Shown: piece by piece, positions 17,384 through 26,001 of the stretch
Position numbering within the stretch: position 1 is the first letter of the stretch
Layout: each line of letters starts with the position of its first letter
NCBI GenBank assembly: GCA_002840975.1
Contig: PHDN01000023.1
Span: 1-64,000 of the forward strand
Length of the DNA: 64,000 nt
Direction: 5' to 3'
From: Bacteroidetes bacterium HGW-Bacteroidetes-16
Lineage (GTDB): Bacteria > Bacteroidota > Bacteroidia > Bacteroidales > F082
The notes under the pieces: generated by a model
Databases searched by the model: none
What the model was told of the DNA's origin: nothing
The model's input: the letters and a program-made list of their open reading frames with translations, nothing else
Translations under genes and position numbers: made by a program

Positions 17384-18277
17384 ATGGCTTTTTTACAAAA
17401 GGATAAGATTTTCAGCAAGAACTGGATTAAAAACTACAGTCTGATCATTATCGGAGCCTTTATCATGGCTTCCGGCTTTGTCATGTTTATCACTCCCTAT
17501 AAAATTGTCCCTGGAGGGGTTTATGGTATCTCCATAGTACTACACTGGATGCTGGGAACACCTGTTGGATTGGTAGCGTTGTTGTTCGATATCCCGCTCA
17601 CGATTATAGGAATCAAGGTGCTGGGGCCGCGTTTTGGAATAAAAACCGTGGTAGGTTTTATCTCTACGGCCATTTTCATGGATGGAATCACCTATTTTTA
17701 TGGCGATCAGCCTCTTGTTGAGGGCGATCCGCTGCTTTCATCCATCTTCGGGGGAGTTTTTATCGGGCTGGGTCTCGGCCTCATCTTCAAAGCCAAAGCT
17801 ACTTCGGGCGGGTCGGATATTGTGGCCATGATGATTGGAAAATATACCAAACTCCCCATGGGACAACTGATGATCCTGGTGGATTCGGCGATTGTACTGG
17901 TGGGTCTGGTGGCCTTTCAGGACTGGAAAATCCCCTTGTACTCACTGATCGTGATTTTCATCACCGGCAAGGTAGTCGATTTGGTGCTGGAAGGAGCCAA
18001 CTACGAAAAAGTACTTTTTATCATTTCCGAGAAATCGGAAGAAATCCGCAATAAAATCGTCATCGACCTGAACCGGGGTGGCACCTTTTTGAAAGGCGAA
18101 GGTATGTGGGGACACAATGAAAAATCGATTATTTTCACGGTAGTTAATCGCCGCGAAATGTCGATGCTTCAGGAATATATTCACCACATCGATCCCAAAG
18201 CCTTTGTTACTGTTTTGAATGCAACCGAAATTCTGGGTAACGGATTTAAGTCGCTGAAAGATAAAATAGCGGAGTAG
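17384..18277 (+). CDS. YitT-family membrane protein (DUF161 + DUF2179)
   Basis: This 297-residue protein has about five N-terminal membrane helices (residues 20-190) with the family segments MFITPYKIVPGGVYGISIV and KATSGGSDIVAMMIGKYTKL, followed by a cytosolic DUF2179 domain at about 225-280 (GGTFLKGEGMWGHNEKSIIF). The family is widespread and its transport role is unresolved. The gene stands alone: rlmN diverges upstream and the pab genes converge downstream. A DUF2179-type domain also appears in the UPF0316 protein at 56757-57356. Confidence 0.9.
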   Translation: MAFLQKDKIFSKNWIKNYSLIIIGAFIMASGFVMFITPYKIVPGGVYGISIVLHWMLGTPVGLVALLFDIPLTIIGIKVLGPRFGIKTVVGFISTAIFMDGITYFYGDQPLVEGDPLLSSIFGGVFIGLGLGLIFKAKATSGGSDIVAMMIGKYTKLPMGQLMILVDSAIVLVGLVAFQDWKIPLYSLIVIFITGKVVDLVLEGANYEKVLFIISEKSEEIRNKIVIDLNRGGTFLKGEGMWGHNEKSIIFTVVNRREMSMLQEYIHHIDPKAFVTVLNATEILGNGFKSLKDKIAE

Positions 18278-18295
18278 GAATTGGAGGTTGGCGAT

Positions 18296-18343
18296 ACGAT
18301 GGAATAAATTCCATCGTTACAATTTCGGTCGCGCCGATGGCGC
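18296..18343. terminator. Two hairpins between converging genes
   Basis: A perfect 9-bp stem (ACGATGGAA/TTCCATCGT, loop TAAA) at 18296-18317 is followed by GCGCC-GAT-GGCGC at 18331-18343. There is no long T-tract, so termination efficiency is uncertain. Their position between convergent yitT-like and pabC genes suggests a shared 3-prime-end structure. Confidence 0.45.
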
Positions 18344-18398
18344 TAATATGTTGAATTTCATTTATTTAATCTAATGATAGCCAAGTACATTGCACTCT

Positions 18399-19016
18399 TT
18401 ATCCCCAAATTTTGTCTACAGACACATCTACCTTGTCTTCCCACCGGATCATGGCATTGAATAACCTTGCTTTTTTAAAAAACCTCAGGTGCGCGGGCCT
18501 GATTTGGGTTGGATGGATTTTCTTCTGCAAAATCAACAGGGCACTGCGCGTGCCTTTTAGCAAGGGCTGATCGGGTGTAAACCAATGATTTCCATCGAAA
18601 AAAGCCAGGTTGGCATAGGAAGTATCTGTAAACAATCCGTTTTTAACGATGACCATATCATCACAAGATCCTCTTTGCAACATCAGTTGCTCCAGCTTTT
18701 GCCTGTCGGCGAATTTGTGGGCGTAGTTGATCTCATCATCAATAACCAGTTTTAACGACTGTATTTCAGGTAGTTTGTAGGGAATGAAAGTGACTTCCTC
18801 CAACTGTTGCGAATAAACCACCCGCATTTTAAAGATTCCGTTATTGAGATTGGATTGATTGCGATTATGAATACTTTCATCCACCAAATCCTGAAGGTTA
18901 ATCCCGGAGGGCTGGCCAAAGAAATGCTGACACGACTGATCCATTCTGAATTGATGCGCAGCCAGGTTTTCAACCTGAAGGTTTTCCATTCGGATGGTTT
19001 CAAGCAACCGGCACAT
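18399..19016 (-). CDS. pabC: Aminotransferase class IV, probable aminodeoxychorismate lyase
   Basis: This PLP-dependent enzyme of the class IV fold probably converts 4-amino-4-deoxychorismate to p-aminobenzoate and pyruvate in folate synthesis. It opens with LLETIRMENLQVENLAAHQFRM in pieces typical of Bacteroidota PabC, has the PLP Lys in GIFKMRVV, and the segment FTDTSYANLAFFDGNHW. It is short (205 residues against about 270 for E. coli PabC), as is common in this phylum. It overlaps the 3-prime end of pabB by 17 nt, so the two are translationally coupled. The assignment to lyase rather than branched-chain aminotransferase rests on size and context. Confidence 0.85.
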   Translation of the reverse strand: MCRLLETIRMENLQVENLAAHQFRMDQSCQHFFGQPSGINLQDLVDESIHNRNQSNLNNGIFKMRVVYSQQLEEVTFIPYKLPEIQSLKLVIDDEINYAHKFADRQKLEQLMLQRGSCDDMVIVKNGLFTDTSYANLAFFDGNHWFTPDQPLLKGTRSALLILQKKIHPTQIRPAHLRFFKKARLFNAMIRWEDKVDVSVDKIWG

Positions 19017-19974
19017 AAATTTTATCCATTAGTTCCTGGTATTCCTCATCGCAACGGCTTCGGGTAGTAATTCCTCCACCACTTTTATAGATTAAACCAC
19101 CGGGTGTTTGTTCCACAAAACGGATCATCACCGCACTATCGAGGTTTGTTCCATCAAAAATACCCATCACACCCGTATAAAAACCGCGCTCATACTGCTC
19201 CGCCTGACGGATGATTTCCACCGTTCTTTTCTTGGGGGCACCGGTAATACTACCTGCCGGCAACATTTTTGACAGGATGGTTCCAATATTTTCATGATAG
19301 TCGTGTGATAAGTCCCCGGCAATTTCAGAACTCATCTGTAACAGGCAATTGCGGTATGTTTCAAGACGTTCGATGTACCTGAACCGCTCAACCCGCACGT
19401 TTTTTGATACCATGCTTAAATCGTTTCTGATTAAATCGACAATGGTGTAGTGTTCGGCCAGTTCCTTCTCGCTTTCAAGCAGTTTCCGTTCTGCATCTGC
19501 GATGGAGGCGTCTATGGTGCCTTTCATGGGAAAGGAGCGGATGATGCTATCCTCTATGGTTACAAAAGTCTCGGGAGAAAACACCACAAACCGATCTTTC
19601 ATCCACAATTTATAGCGTGCATAGGCCGAATAGAATATTTCCTGAAGCGAATAATTGGATTCTACCACCGACGGCATGGTCAGGTTCAGCAAAAAACTAT
19701 CGCCATAATGCAGGTGTTGCTGCACCAGCTCAAAGGCCTGCTGATACCGATCACTACTTACGGGTGTAATTCTAAATGTCAGTTTATCTTTGATGGACAA
19801 AGGTTTGTCCAGGTTCGATTTTCCATTGAATGAATACAGCATCCGGCTTCGGTCCACCTGATCCAACGGAGTAACAATCACTTGATTTCCATCAAAATCG
19901 ATGATAAATAGAAAAGGAATACCTTCCTTTCCAAATTGGTTCATTTTTTCAAACCCGGTATTCAATGGTGGCAT
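19000..19974 (-). CDS. pabB: Aminodeoxychorismate synthase component I
   Basis: This chorismate-binding enzyme aminates chorismate to 4-amino-4-deoxychorismate using ammonia from PabA. The C-terminal chorismate-binding domain shows FPMKGTIDAS, LIRNDLSMV, and the signature GSITGAPKKRTVEIIRQAE. It is a compact 324-residue form, as usual in Bacteroidota. I prefer the ATG at 19974 (MPPLNTGFEKMNQFGKEG) because family members have only a short leader before the M-N-x-x-G segment; an in-frame ATG at 20025 would add 17 residues. pabA diverges about 120 nt away and pabC overlaps downstream, making a complete p-aminobenzoate cluster. Confidence 0.9.
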   Translation of the reverse strand: MPPLNTGFEKMNQFGKEGIPFLFIIDFDGNQVIVTPLDQVDRSRMLYSFNGKSNLDKPLSIKDKLTFRITPVSSDRYQQAFELVQQHLHYGDSFLLNLTMPSVVESNYSLQEIFYSAYARYKLWMKDRFVVFSPETFVTIEDSIIRSFPMKGTIDASIADAERKLLESEKELAEHYTIVDLIRNDLSMVSKNVRVERFRYIERLETYRNCLLQMSSEIAGDLSHDYHENIGTILSKMLPAGSITGAPKKRTVEIIRQAEQYERGFYTGVMGIFDGTNLDSAVMIRFVEQTPGGLIYKSGGGITTRSRCDEEYQELMDKIYVPVA

Positions 19975-20083
19975 TTTTCGCAAAAGTAAGCTTTTCGCAA
20001 AATACAAAATTCCCTTCCGATTCATCTTACAACAAAATAGGTAGATTCATCTGTGCCCTTTCAATCTCTGTTGCTCTTTACCT

Positions 20084-20091
20084 TATTTTTG
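20084..20091 (+). promoter_or_regulatory. -7 box (TATTTTTG) abutting pabA
   Basis: An exact TAnnTTTG match ends only 4 nt before the GTG codon at 20096. If used, transcription would begin at or just after that codon, giving a leaderless or nearly leaderless mRNA. The -33 region is not convincing. Confidence 0.4.
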
Positions 20092-20095
20092 GCGT

Positions 20096-20668
20096 GTGAA
20101 ACTACTGATGATCGACAACTACGATTCGTTTACGTACAACTTGATGCAGCTTGTTGAACAGGCTGGCGTGGAGGATGTTCGTCTGATAAAAAACGACCGG
20201 TTGATGGTGCTGAACACCGGTGATTTCGACAAAGTACTTGTTTCGCCCGGACCGGGACTGGCCGCCGAAGCCGGAGACCTGATGCCTTTTCTAAGCAAAA
20301 TCATGTACCAAAAATCCATTTTGGGTATTTGTCTGGGCTACGAAGCCCTGGCAGAACTTTGTGGAGCCTCATTGATACAACTTGAAGAGCCACTTCATGG
20401 CATCAGAAATAGCGGAAATGTAACCGTTCCTCATGCCATTTTCGCTGGACTTCCCAGCCGGTTTCACATTGGGCATTACCATTCATGGATTGCCGACGAA
20501 AGCACATTTACTCCTGAAATGCAGGTCATTATGCGCGATGAAACAGGCTTAAACATGGCTTTTTCACACCGCAGCCTTTCCCTTACTGGATTGTTGTTTC
20601 ATCCCGAATCGGTGATGACGGATTTTGGACTGGAGATTATAAAAAACTGGCTAAAGATTTCGGGATAG
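20096..20668 (+). CDS. pabA: Aminodeoxychorismate/anthranilate synthase glutamine amidotransferase
   Basis: This class I glutamine amidotransferase of 190 residues supplies ammonia to PabB. It has the opening LLMIDNYDSFTYNLMQLVEQ, the VSPGPG oxyanion strand, the nucleophile Cys in GICLGYEALAE, and the His-Glu pair in FHPESV. It may also serve anthranilate synthase, as in many bacteria. The frame opens with GTG at 20096; an ATG at 20108 would trim four residues and cut into the first beta strand. It diverges from pabB, so the p-aminobenzoate enzymes are made from two promoters. Confidence 0.9.
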   Translation: MKLLMIDNYDSFTYNLMQLVEQAGVEDVRLIKNDRLMVLNTGDFDKVLVSPGPGLAAEAGDLMPFLSKIMYQKSILGICLGYEALAELCGASLIQLEEPLHGIRNSGNVTVPHAIFAGLPSRFHIGHYHSWIADESTFTPEMQVIMRDETGLNMAFSHRSLSLTGLLFHPESVMTDFGLEIIKNWLKISG

Positions 20669-20700
20669 GCACGACCGACATTGTAGGCCTGGATTGTAAT

Positions 20701-21084
20701 CTACCTCATCGCCACGGCTTCGATTTCCACCAAAGCACCCAGTGGCAATCCTTTAACTGCAATCGTTGCTCTTGCAGGTGGCTGGGTTGGAAAATAAGTT
20801 CCATAAACCTCATTCATAGGCACAAAAAGTGACATATCGCTCAGGTAAATGGTGCATTTCAACATGTTGGATAAATCGTTTCCAAAGTCAGCTGCTTTAA
20901 CAATCGCCTTGATATTTTCCATCACTTGCCGGGTTTGCTCGGCAACACCACCTTCCACAATTTTTCCGGTAGCCGGATCAATGGGCACCTGACCCGAAAT
21001 AAACAACATGCCATTATTTTCAATGGCCTGGCTATAAGGACCAATGGGCGCCGGAGCATTGTTTGTAAAAATAACTCTCTTCAT
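20701..21084 (-). CDS. ridA: RidA-family reactive enamine/imine deaminase
   Basis: This YjgF/YER057c/UK114 family enzyme hydrolyses reactive 2-aminoacrylate and similar enamines made by PLP enzymes. It has the opening MKRVIFTNNAPAPIGPYSQA, the segment GMLFISGQVPIDP, and the C-terminal PPARATIAVKGLPLGALVEI, which contains the conserved Arg that binds the carboxylate. At 127 residues it matches the family length. The start at 21084 is chosen over an in-frame ATG ten codons upstream because homologues begin with MKR-like residues. It forms trimers with active sites at subunit interfaces in known members. Confidence 0.93.
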   Translation of the reverse strand: MKRVIFTNNAPAPIGPYSQAIENNGMLFISGQVPIDPATGKIVEGGVAEQTRQVMENIKAIVKAADFGNDLSNMLKCTIYLSDMSLFVPMNEVYGTYFPTQPPARATIAVKGLPLGALVEIEAVAMR

Positions 21085-21121
21085 GATATTTTTGATATTA
21101 ATAAGAATTCGCAATGGGTCT

Positions 21122-21129
21122 CAAAGGTA
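21122..21129 (-). promoter_or_regulatory. -7 box (TACCTTTG) for ridA
   Basis: An exact TAnnTTTG match on the minus strand predicts a leader of about 30 nt before the ATG at 21084, supporting that start. Confidence 0.5.
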
Positions 21130-21244
21130 CAAAAACTAAATAAATGCTGAATTTACATCATCGAAATAAGCGCTTCACACTCCATATTGCCAGAAACCTT
21201 AATTTCCATGCGATGAGAAAGAAATTGTTGTTTCGGGAAGATCG

Positions 21245-21276
21245 TTTGACAAACTAACAGGTTTGTCCTACTTTTG
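21245..21276 (+). promoter_or_regulatory. Full Bacteroidota promoter (TTTG-20-TACTTTTG)
   Basis: TTTG at 21245-21248 and TACTTTTG at 21269-21276 are separated by 20 nt, an ideal match to the vegetative consensus. The start codon at 21299 lies 22 nt beyond the box, which rules out the earlier in-frame ATG at 21263. Confidence 0.75.
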
Positions 21277-21298
21277 CAGGCTCAATAAAAATCGACTC

Positions 21299-21814
21299 AT
21301 GATACAGAAATGTTTATTCGCTTTGCTGATGGTTATTGGCCTTCAAGGTTATGGCCAATCAATTAACAAAGTAATTATCGACCCGCAGATAAACAAAGAG
21401 GTAATGATTGGTTATTGTAACCAAAAAGGTTTTGAAAAGGGCGTTTTTGCCGATTTTTTCAACCCGGGCTTTGAAAAGTATAATCCATCAAACAAATACA
21501 TTGAGCGACTTAGGCCCATGATTGGTGAGGTAGAGTTCACTGTGGTGCTGGGTACCTGGTGCAGCGACAGCCAGTTGCAGGTTCCTCATTTTTACAAAGT
21601 GCTCAAAGAGGCCGGGTACAGCGATAAAAGAGTGAAAGCCATTGGGGTTGATCGAAGTAAGTCCGCTATTGTGGTGGATATAAAAGATTTGAATATCGAG
21701 CGGGTACCTACCTTTATTGTGTATAAAAATGGGGTAGAGATCGGTCGTATCATCGAAACTCCTGAAAAATCGATAGAAAAGGACTTGTGGAAGATCATTT
21801 CAAATTCCCTTTAA
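21299..21814 (+). CDS. Exported thioredoxin-like protein with CxxS-type site
   Basis: This 171-residue protein has a signal peptide (about 1-21, MIQKCLFALLMVIGLQGYGQ) and a thioredoxin fold. The active-site region reads GTWCSDSQLQVPHF, so the usual CxxC has only its first Cys (C-S-D-S). A cis-Pro segment RVPTFIVYKNGVEIGRI follows. A monothiol site suggests isomerase, peroxidase-like or binding activity rather than disulfide reduction. It sits 16 nt before panC but has no evident tie to pantothenate synthesis. Confidence 0.85.
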   Translation: MIQKCLFALLMVIGLQGYGQSINKVIIDPQINKEVMIGYCNQKGFEKGVFADFFNPGFEKYNPSNKYIERLRPMIGEVEFTVVLGTWCSDSQLQVPHFYKVLKEAGYSDKRVKAIGVDRSKSAIVVDIKDLNIERVPTFIVYKNGVEIGRIIETPEKSIEKDLWKIISNSL

Positions 21815-21830
21815 GGAAAAATCATTGACG

Positions 21831-22676
21831 ATGCTTGTATTTAAAACGATTGATGAAACCCGCAAGTTTGTGAGCCAGGCCCGGGAACTGGATCAAACCA
21901 TAGGTTTTGTACCTACCATGGGCGCTTTGCACCCCGGCCATTTAGAATTGATGCGACGGGCAAAAAAAGAAAACGACCTGCTGGTGGTTAGTATTTTTGT
22001 GAACCCCATCCAGTTTAATAACGCGACGGATTTGAAGAAATACCCGCGTGTGTTGTTTAAGGATCTGGAGATGCTGAAAACCATTGATTGTGATGCTGTT
22101 TTTGTCCCATCGGTTAAAGAAATGTACCCTGAACCCATCAACAAAACATTTGATTTTGGACCCCTGGAAAATGTGATGGAAGGAGCGTTTCGTCCCGGTC
22201 ATTTTAACGGAGTAGCCATTGTGGTTGAAAAACTCTTTGAAATAGTGGAGCCTCACAAAGCCTATTTTGGCGAAAAAGATTTTCAACAGTTGGCCATCAT
22301 TAAAAGCCTGGTGGAGATGGAGAGAATTCCTGTTGAGATTGTCCCCTGTGCCATTGTACGCGAAAAAGACGGACTTGCCATGAGTTCGCGCAACGTCAGG
22401 CTTTCGCCCGAAGAAAGAGCAATGGCCCCTCGCATTTTCAAAGTGTTAAAGGAGGTGGCCGGTAAAGCAGGAGAGATGGATCCGGTATTGCTACAGCAGT
22501 GGGGGATGAAACAACTGCAGGCCGAGGAGGCTTTTGATGTGGAATACTTTCAAATTGCTGAAGACGCCACCTTGCAAACGATTGTCAACTGGCAAATTGG
22601 ACAAGGTGCGCTGGCCTTTGTGGCTTTAAAGCTTGGCCAGGTGAGATTAATAGACAACATTCGAATTAATTCATAA
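21831..22676 (+). CDS. panC: Pantothenate synthetase
   Basis: This enzyme condenses pantoate with beta-alanine using ATP. It shows the nucleotidylyl-transferase motifs VPTMGALHPGHLELM (HxGH), VSIFVNPIQF, and AYFGEKDFQQL, then SSRNVRLSPEER near the C-terminus. At 281 residues it matches the family. The ATG at 21831 is used; a TTG two codons earlier is in frame. panD follows after 39 nt, so the last step of pantothenate formation and its beta-alanine supply are adjacent. Confidence 0.96.
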   Translation: MLVFKTIDETRKFVSQARELDQTIGFVPTMGALHPGHLELMRRAKKENDLLVVSIFVNPIQFNNATDLKKYPRVLFKDLEMLKTIDCDAVFVPSVKEMYPEPINKTFDFGPLENVMEGAFRPGHFNGVAIVVEKLFEIVEPHKAYFGEKDFQQLAIIKSLVEMERIPVEIVPCAIVREKDGLAMSSRNVRLSPEERAMAPRIFKVLKEVAGKAGEMDPVLLQQWGMKQLQAEEAFDVEYFQIAEDATLQTIVNWQIGQGALAFVALKLGQVRLIDNIRINS

Positions 22677-22681
22677 TTTTG
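22674..22681 (+). promoter_or_regulatory. -7 box (TAATTTTG) between panC and panD
   Basis: The box overlaps the panC stop codon and could drive panD independently (start 22716). No good -33 element is visible. Confidence 0.35.
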
Positions 22682-22715
22682 CGGTAGATTATCCACTCAA
22701 ATTGCTCGTCTGTTC

Positions 22716-23063
22716 ATGAACATCACCATACTAAAATCAAAAATTCACAGAGCTACCATTACCATGGCGAACCTGAATTATATAGGTAGCATTGCCATCG
22801 ACGAAGACCTCATGGAAGCGGCTAACCTGATTGAAAACGAGAAGGTTGAAATTTTTAATATTAACAACGGGGAGCGTTTGGCCACCTACGTGATAAAAGG
22901 CACACGTGGATCAGGCATCATTTCCCTTAATGGTGCAGCTGCCCGAAAAGCGATGGCTGGCGATTTAATTATCATTGTATCGTATGCCACCATGGATTTT
23001 GAAGAAGCAAAACAATTTAAACCTTCCATTGTTTTCCCTGATAGTAATAACCAAATAAAATAA
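22716..23063 (+). CDS. panD: Aspartate 1-decarboxylase proenzyme
   Basis: This small pyruvoyl enzyme makes beta-alanine from aspartate for PanC. The self-cleavage site Gly24-Ser25 is present in [13 protein letters not shown], and Lys9, which normally forms part of the active site, is in place. The segment [13 protein letters not shown] and the conserved [14 protein letters not shown] block complete the family pattern. It has 115 residues, normal length. The start codon sits inside a short TGTTCATGAACA palindrome. It lies directly downstream of panC. Confidence 0.96.
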   Translation: MNITILKSKIHRATITMANLNYIGSIAIDEDLMEAANLIENEKVEIFNINNGERLATYVIKGTRGSGIISLNGAAARKAMAGDLIIIVSYATMDFEEAKQFKPSIVFPDSNNQIK

Positions 23064-23068
23064 TTTTT

Positions 23069-24103
23069 TTGCCAACAATTCTACGAAAAAGAAGCTTAAA
23101 CCTAACTCAATACCTCTTCTTTCTTGGTTTTGGGATATTCCTGTTGTGGTTGTGTTTTCGTAAGCTGGACATGGCTGAAGTGTGGATCGATATCCTGTCG
23201 GCTCATTACAGTTGGTTGCTACTCTCCCTTTTGGTTGCACTAACTTCTCATATTTTTAGGGCATTGAGGTGGAACCTATTGATCAATTCAATGGGCTATA
23301 AAACCCGCCTCTCGACCACTTTTTTTTCAGTAATGGTGGGCTACATGGCCAATACCGCAGTTCCAAGGATGGGAGAATTTATGCGTTGTGGCATGTTGTC
23401 GAAAAAAGAAAAAATTCCATTTAATGCTTTGTTTGGGACGGTGATTTCTGAAAGACTTTTTGATTTAATAGTTTTGGTTTTTATCATCGTATCATTGGTG
23501 ATTTTTCAGTTCGACCTGCTGGAGGGATTATTGAACAAAATGTTTGGTGGCATGCAGGATACCTTGTTCTCCGACATGACACTCCTTTTCATATTTGTAC
23601 TGGCTTTGTCTGTATTTTTCGGCCTCGCGGTTTTCTTGATAAGACGTTATAAGCCAACCATACAAAAGTTCATTATTTACCAGAAAGCACGAACTTTTCT
23701 TATTGGATTGATCGAAGGTATTAAAACCATCATCCACCTAAAAGAAAAGCTGTTATTTCTAATTTATACTATCGTCATTTGGCTGGCTTATGCCTTGATG
23801 GTGTATCTGCCCGTTTTTATGTTCCCCGAAACCAGCCACCTCGATTTTATTGATGCCATGACATTAATGTCTATTGGAAGTTTGGGCATTGTTGCTCCGG
23901 TGCCGGGTGGAATAGGAGCTTACCATTTTATTGTAAAATCGATTCTTTTTGAACTTTATCACATAAATAGTTCCATTGCCGGATCGTTTGCTGCCATTAC
24001 ACATGCAGGTCAGACCTTGTTGAACGTGCTAGTGGGGGCTTTCTCCTATTTTTCTCTCACCATTCTTGCCAAAACACAAAAACCTCTCAATGAACAAAAC
24101 TGA
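23069..24103 (+). CDS. LPG-synthase-TM/UPF0104-family polytopic membrane protein
   Basis: This 344-residue protein has about eight membrane helices and the family hallmark PVPGGIGAYHFIVKS (residues about 275-290), as in the flippase-like domain of MprF and in YbhN/AglD proteins. Such proteins are thought to move or modify lipids; the substrate here is unknown. The likely start is TTG at 23069, 5 nt after panD; no in-frame ATG occurs until residue 35. It overlaps the downstream heptose adenylyltransferase by 14 nt, hinting at a shared envelope role. A second family member is encoded at 45342-46397. Confidence 0.8.
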   Translation: MPTILRKRSLNLTQYLFFLGFGIFLLWLCFRKLDMAEVWIDILSAHYSWLLLSLLVALTSHIFRALRWNLLINSMGYKTRLSTTFFSVMVGYMANTAVPRMGEFMRCGMLSKKEKIPFNALFGTVISERLFDLIVLVFIIVSLVIFQFDLLEGLLNKMFGGMQDTLFSDMTLLFIFVLALSVFFGLAVFLIRRYKPTIQKFIIYQKARTFLIGLIEGIKTIIHLKEKLLFLIYTIVIWLAYALMVYLPVFMFPETSHLDFIDAMTLMSIGSLGIVAPVPGGIGAYHFIVKSILFELYHINSSIAGSFAAITHAGQTLLNVLVGAFSYFSLTILAKTQKPLNEQN

Positions 24104-24593
24104 ACTCATTTCCAATAAAATAATGAACCTCGAAACCATTTCCAAAGCCTTGGCAGTATGGGAATTAAGAGGTAAGAAAATCGTTTTCACCAATGGTTGT
24201 TTCGACTTGCTCCATCTGGGTCACATCGATTATCTAAGTAAGGCCAAAGATTTGGGCGACATTTTAATAGTGGGTGTCAATACAGATGATTCAGTTAAAC
24301 GTCTCAATAAGGGAGAAAACCGCCCTATCACCGATGAACTGTCGCGTGCCTCCATCATCGCTTCACTATTTTTTGTGGATGCGGTGGTCCTGTTTGATGA
24401 GGATACCCCCCATGAACTGATTAAAATAGTTCAGCCGGACGTGTTGGTAAAGGGCAGCGATTACAAACCTGAAGACATCGTGGGATATGATGTTGTGATG
24501 GCCAAAAAAGGGGAAATACGCACCATTGACTACCTTGAAGGGTATTCTACCACTGCCATAGAGCTGAAAATCAGGGGAAACCTTAACAAATAA
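24090..24593 (+). CDS. rfaE2: D-glycero-beta-D-manno-heptose 1-phosphate adenylyltransferase (RfaE2/HldE C-domain type)
   Basis: This cytidylyltransferase-fold enzyme activates heptose-1-phosphate as the ADP-sugar for lipopolysaccharide core. It has the signature FTNGCFDLLHLGHIDYL (HxGH), GVNTDDSVKRLNKG, and the C-terminal KKGEIRTIDYLEGYSTTAI with the family STT motif. It is 167 residues and lacks the kinase half found in E. coli HldE, so the kinase must be encoded elsewhere. The start at 24090 is chosen because eight extra residues upstream would lie in the flippase-like gene. Confidence 0.9.
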   Translation: MNKTELISNKIMNLETISKALAVWELRGKKIVFTNGCFDLLHLGHIDYLSKAKDLGDILIVGVNTDDSVKRLNKGENRPITDELSRASIIASLFFVDAVVLFDEDTPHELIKIVQPDVLVKGSDYKPEDIVGYDVVMAKKGEIRTIDYLEGYSTTAIELKIRGNLNK

Positions 24594-24596
24594 TAG

Positions 24597-25820
24597 TTAT
24601 TCTTCGTTAAACTGCAAATTGGTTTTTAAGCCCAATGCCAGGGTATCCGATTCGATTATATCCCAGAAATGTACCGAGCCGGGGCCTTTGTCTTTGTTGG
24701 TGAGCACGATCAGGGTTTTGTGGTGCCGCATATCACGAATAAAAAAAGTACGGAATCCTTTCCACCACCCAAAATGATAAACCACACTGTCCATGTCGCT
24801 TTTTATCCGCCAACCAAAGCCATAATTGTCCTTTCGTCTCGAGTGCCTCGGGCTGCCTGGTGAAAAGGCCAATTTTAACAGGGAATCAGGTACCAGTGTG
24901 CCCTGGTCGAGCGCTTGGTCGAATTTGTACAGGTCTTCGACGGTAGAATACACATTTTTATCGCCCATCACACCGTTCAGGTAGTCGTTCTCCATTTCGC
25001 GCCAACGCCTTCCCCGGTGATAGAATCCAGATATCCCTTTTCCAATATATTCAGACATGATTGAATCCCCACGCATGTTATGAACAAAAGAATTTGTCAT
25101 CCCCAACGGTTTAAAAATCCGCTCCTGAACAAAATCATCAAAATGCTGACCTGAGACGACTTCGACAATTTTAGCCAAAAGAGCATAGTTTGAATTGCAA
25201 TAATGAAAGCCATTGTTAGGTTTGAAATACACCTCAGGATGATACTTGATCAATAAAGCCATCATATCATCATTATCCATGGGTACATGCTTATTCTCCC
25301 ACTTGTCATGCGACAAAGTCATGTATCGGGGAAGTCCTGAACGGTGTGTCATTAACATTCGCGGAGTGATTCCTTCATAAGGAAAGTTGGGCAGATAGGC
25401 TCTGATATCCTGATCAAAATTTACTTTGCCTTCGTTGTTTAGAATCAGAATGGCCATGGAGGTGAACATTTTTGATACCGAAGCCAGTTGAAAAGCGTCA
25501 TCAACGGCCAAATCATCCTTGCTCCTCCTGACATCAGCAAAACCATACGCTTTTTTTAGAATAACGTGTCCTTTTTCGGCATATAAGACGGTACCATTAA
25601 AACCGGTGACACGCATCAATCGCTCGAAAGTTTTATCAAGTTCGTCCCTTTTTTTTTCGATAACGAGACTATCAAGATAAATTATAGAGGGCGTTTTTAA
25701 TTTTGGACTCACCTTTGAAACCTTATCTTCAACGGGTTCCTGTTGTCCACACGAAACCATTAAGAAAACCAGGAAAACCAAATAAACAAAGCCAGGTATA
25801 AAGGGCGTATTTTTCTTCAT
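24597..25820 (-). CDS. Serine hydrolase, beta-lactamase/class C PBP fold, lipoprotein
   Basis: This 407-residue lipoprotein (lipobox MVSC at about residue 28) has the serine beta-lactamase fold. The catalytic tetrad Ser-x-x-Lys is in LASVSKMFTSM and the Tyr-x-Asn motif in HYCNSNYALLAKI; the third motif region near YHFGWWKGFRTFFI has HFG in place of KTG, as in many family members. Members act as D-Ala-D-Ala carboxypeptidases, esterases or peptidases, and activity cannot be assigned here. The start at 25820 is preferred because a -7 box ends 6 nt upstream; an in-frame TTG at 25829 would fall inside that box. Confidence 0.88.
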   Translation of the reverse strand: MKKNTPFIPGFVYLVFLVFLMVSCGQQEPVEDKVSKVSPKLKTPSIIYLDSLVIEKKRDELDKTFERLMRVTGFNGTVLYAEKGHVILKKAYGFADVRRSKDDLAVDDAFQLASVSKMFTSMAILILNNEGKVNFDQDIRAYLPNFPYEGITPRMLMTHRSGLPRYMTLSHDKWENKHVPMDNDDMMALLIKYHPEVYFKPNNGFHYCNSNYALLAKIVEVVSGQHFDDFVQERIFKPLGMTNSFVHNMRGDSIMSEYIGKGISGFYHRGRRWREMENDYLNGVMGDKNVYSTVEDLYKFDQALDQGTLVPDSLLKLAFSPGSPRHSRRKDNYGFGWRIKSDMDSVVYHFGWWKGFRTFFIRDMRHHKTLIVLTNKDKGPGSVHFWDIIESDTLALGLKTNLQFNEE

Positions 25821-25826
25821 TGGCCG

Positions 25827-25834
25827 CAAAATTA
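25827..25834 (-). promoter_or_regulatory. -7 box (TAATTTTG) abutting the serine hydrolase gene
   Basis: An exact TAnnTTTG match on the minus strand ends 6 nt before the ATG at 25820. If active, the transcript would begin at or next to the start codon. Confidence 0.4.
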
Positions 25835-26001
25835 GTAAAACTAACCACAGGCTATTTCAGTTGTAATCTCCATTTTTAAAATAAAATATCCACATTCGGA
25901 TAATGCTAAAAGTGGAAATGGGAATACCTATAACTAAGAAACTAACCTTCAATTCATTGTTTTTAGCGGCATATGTTTTGCTCTAAAGAAAAAAAATAAT
26001 T

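Noticed and set aside
22711-22722. TGTTCATGAACA palindrome around the panD start codon
   Set aside because: It shares the TTCATGAA core of the RAYT palindromes but is only 12 nt long and includes the natural ATG context; chance is adequate.
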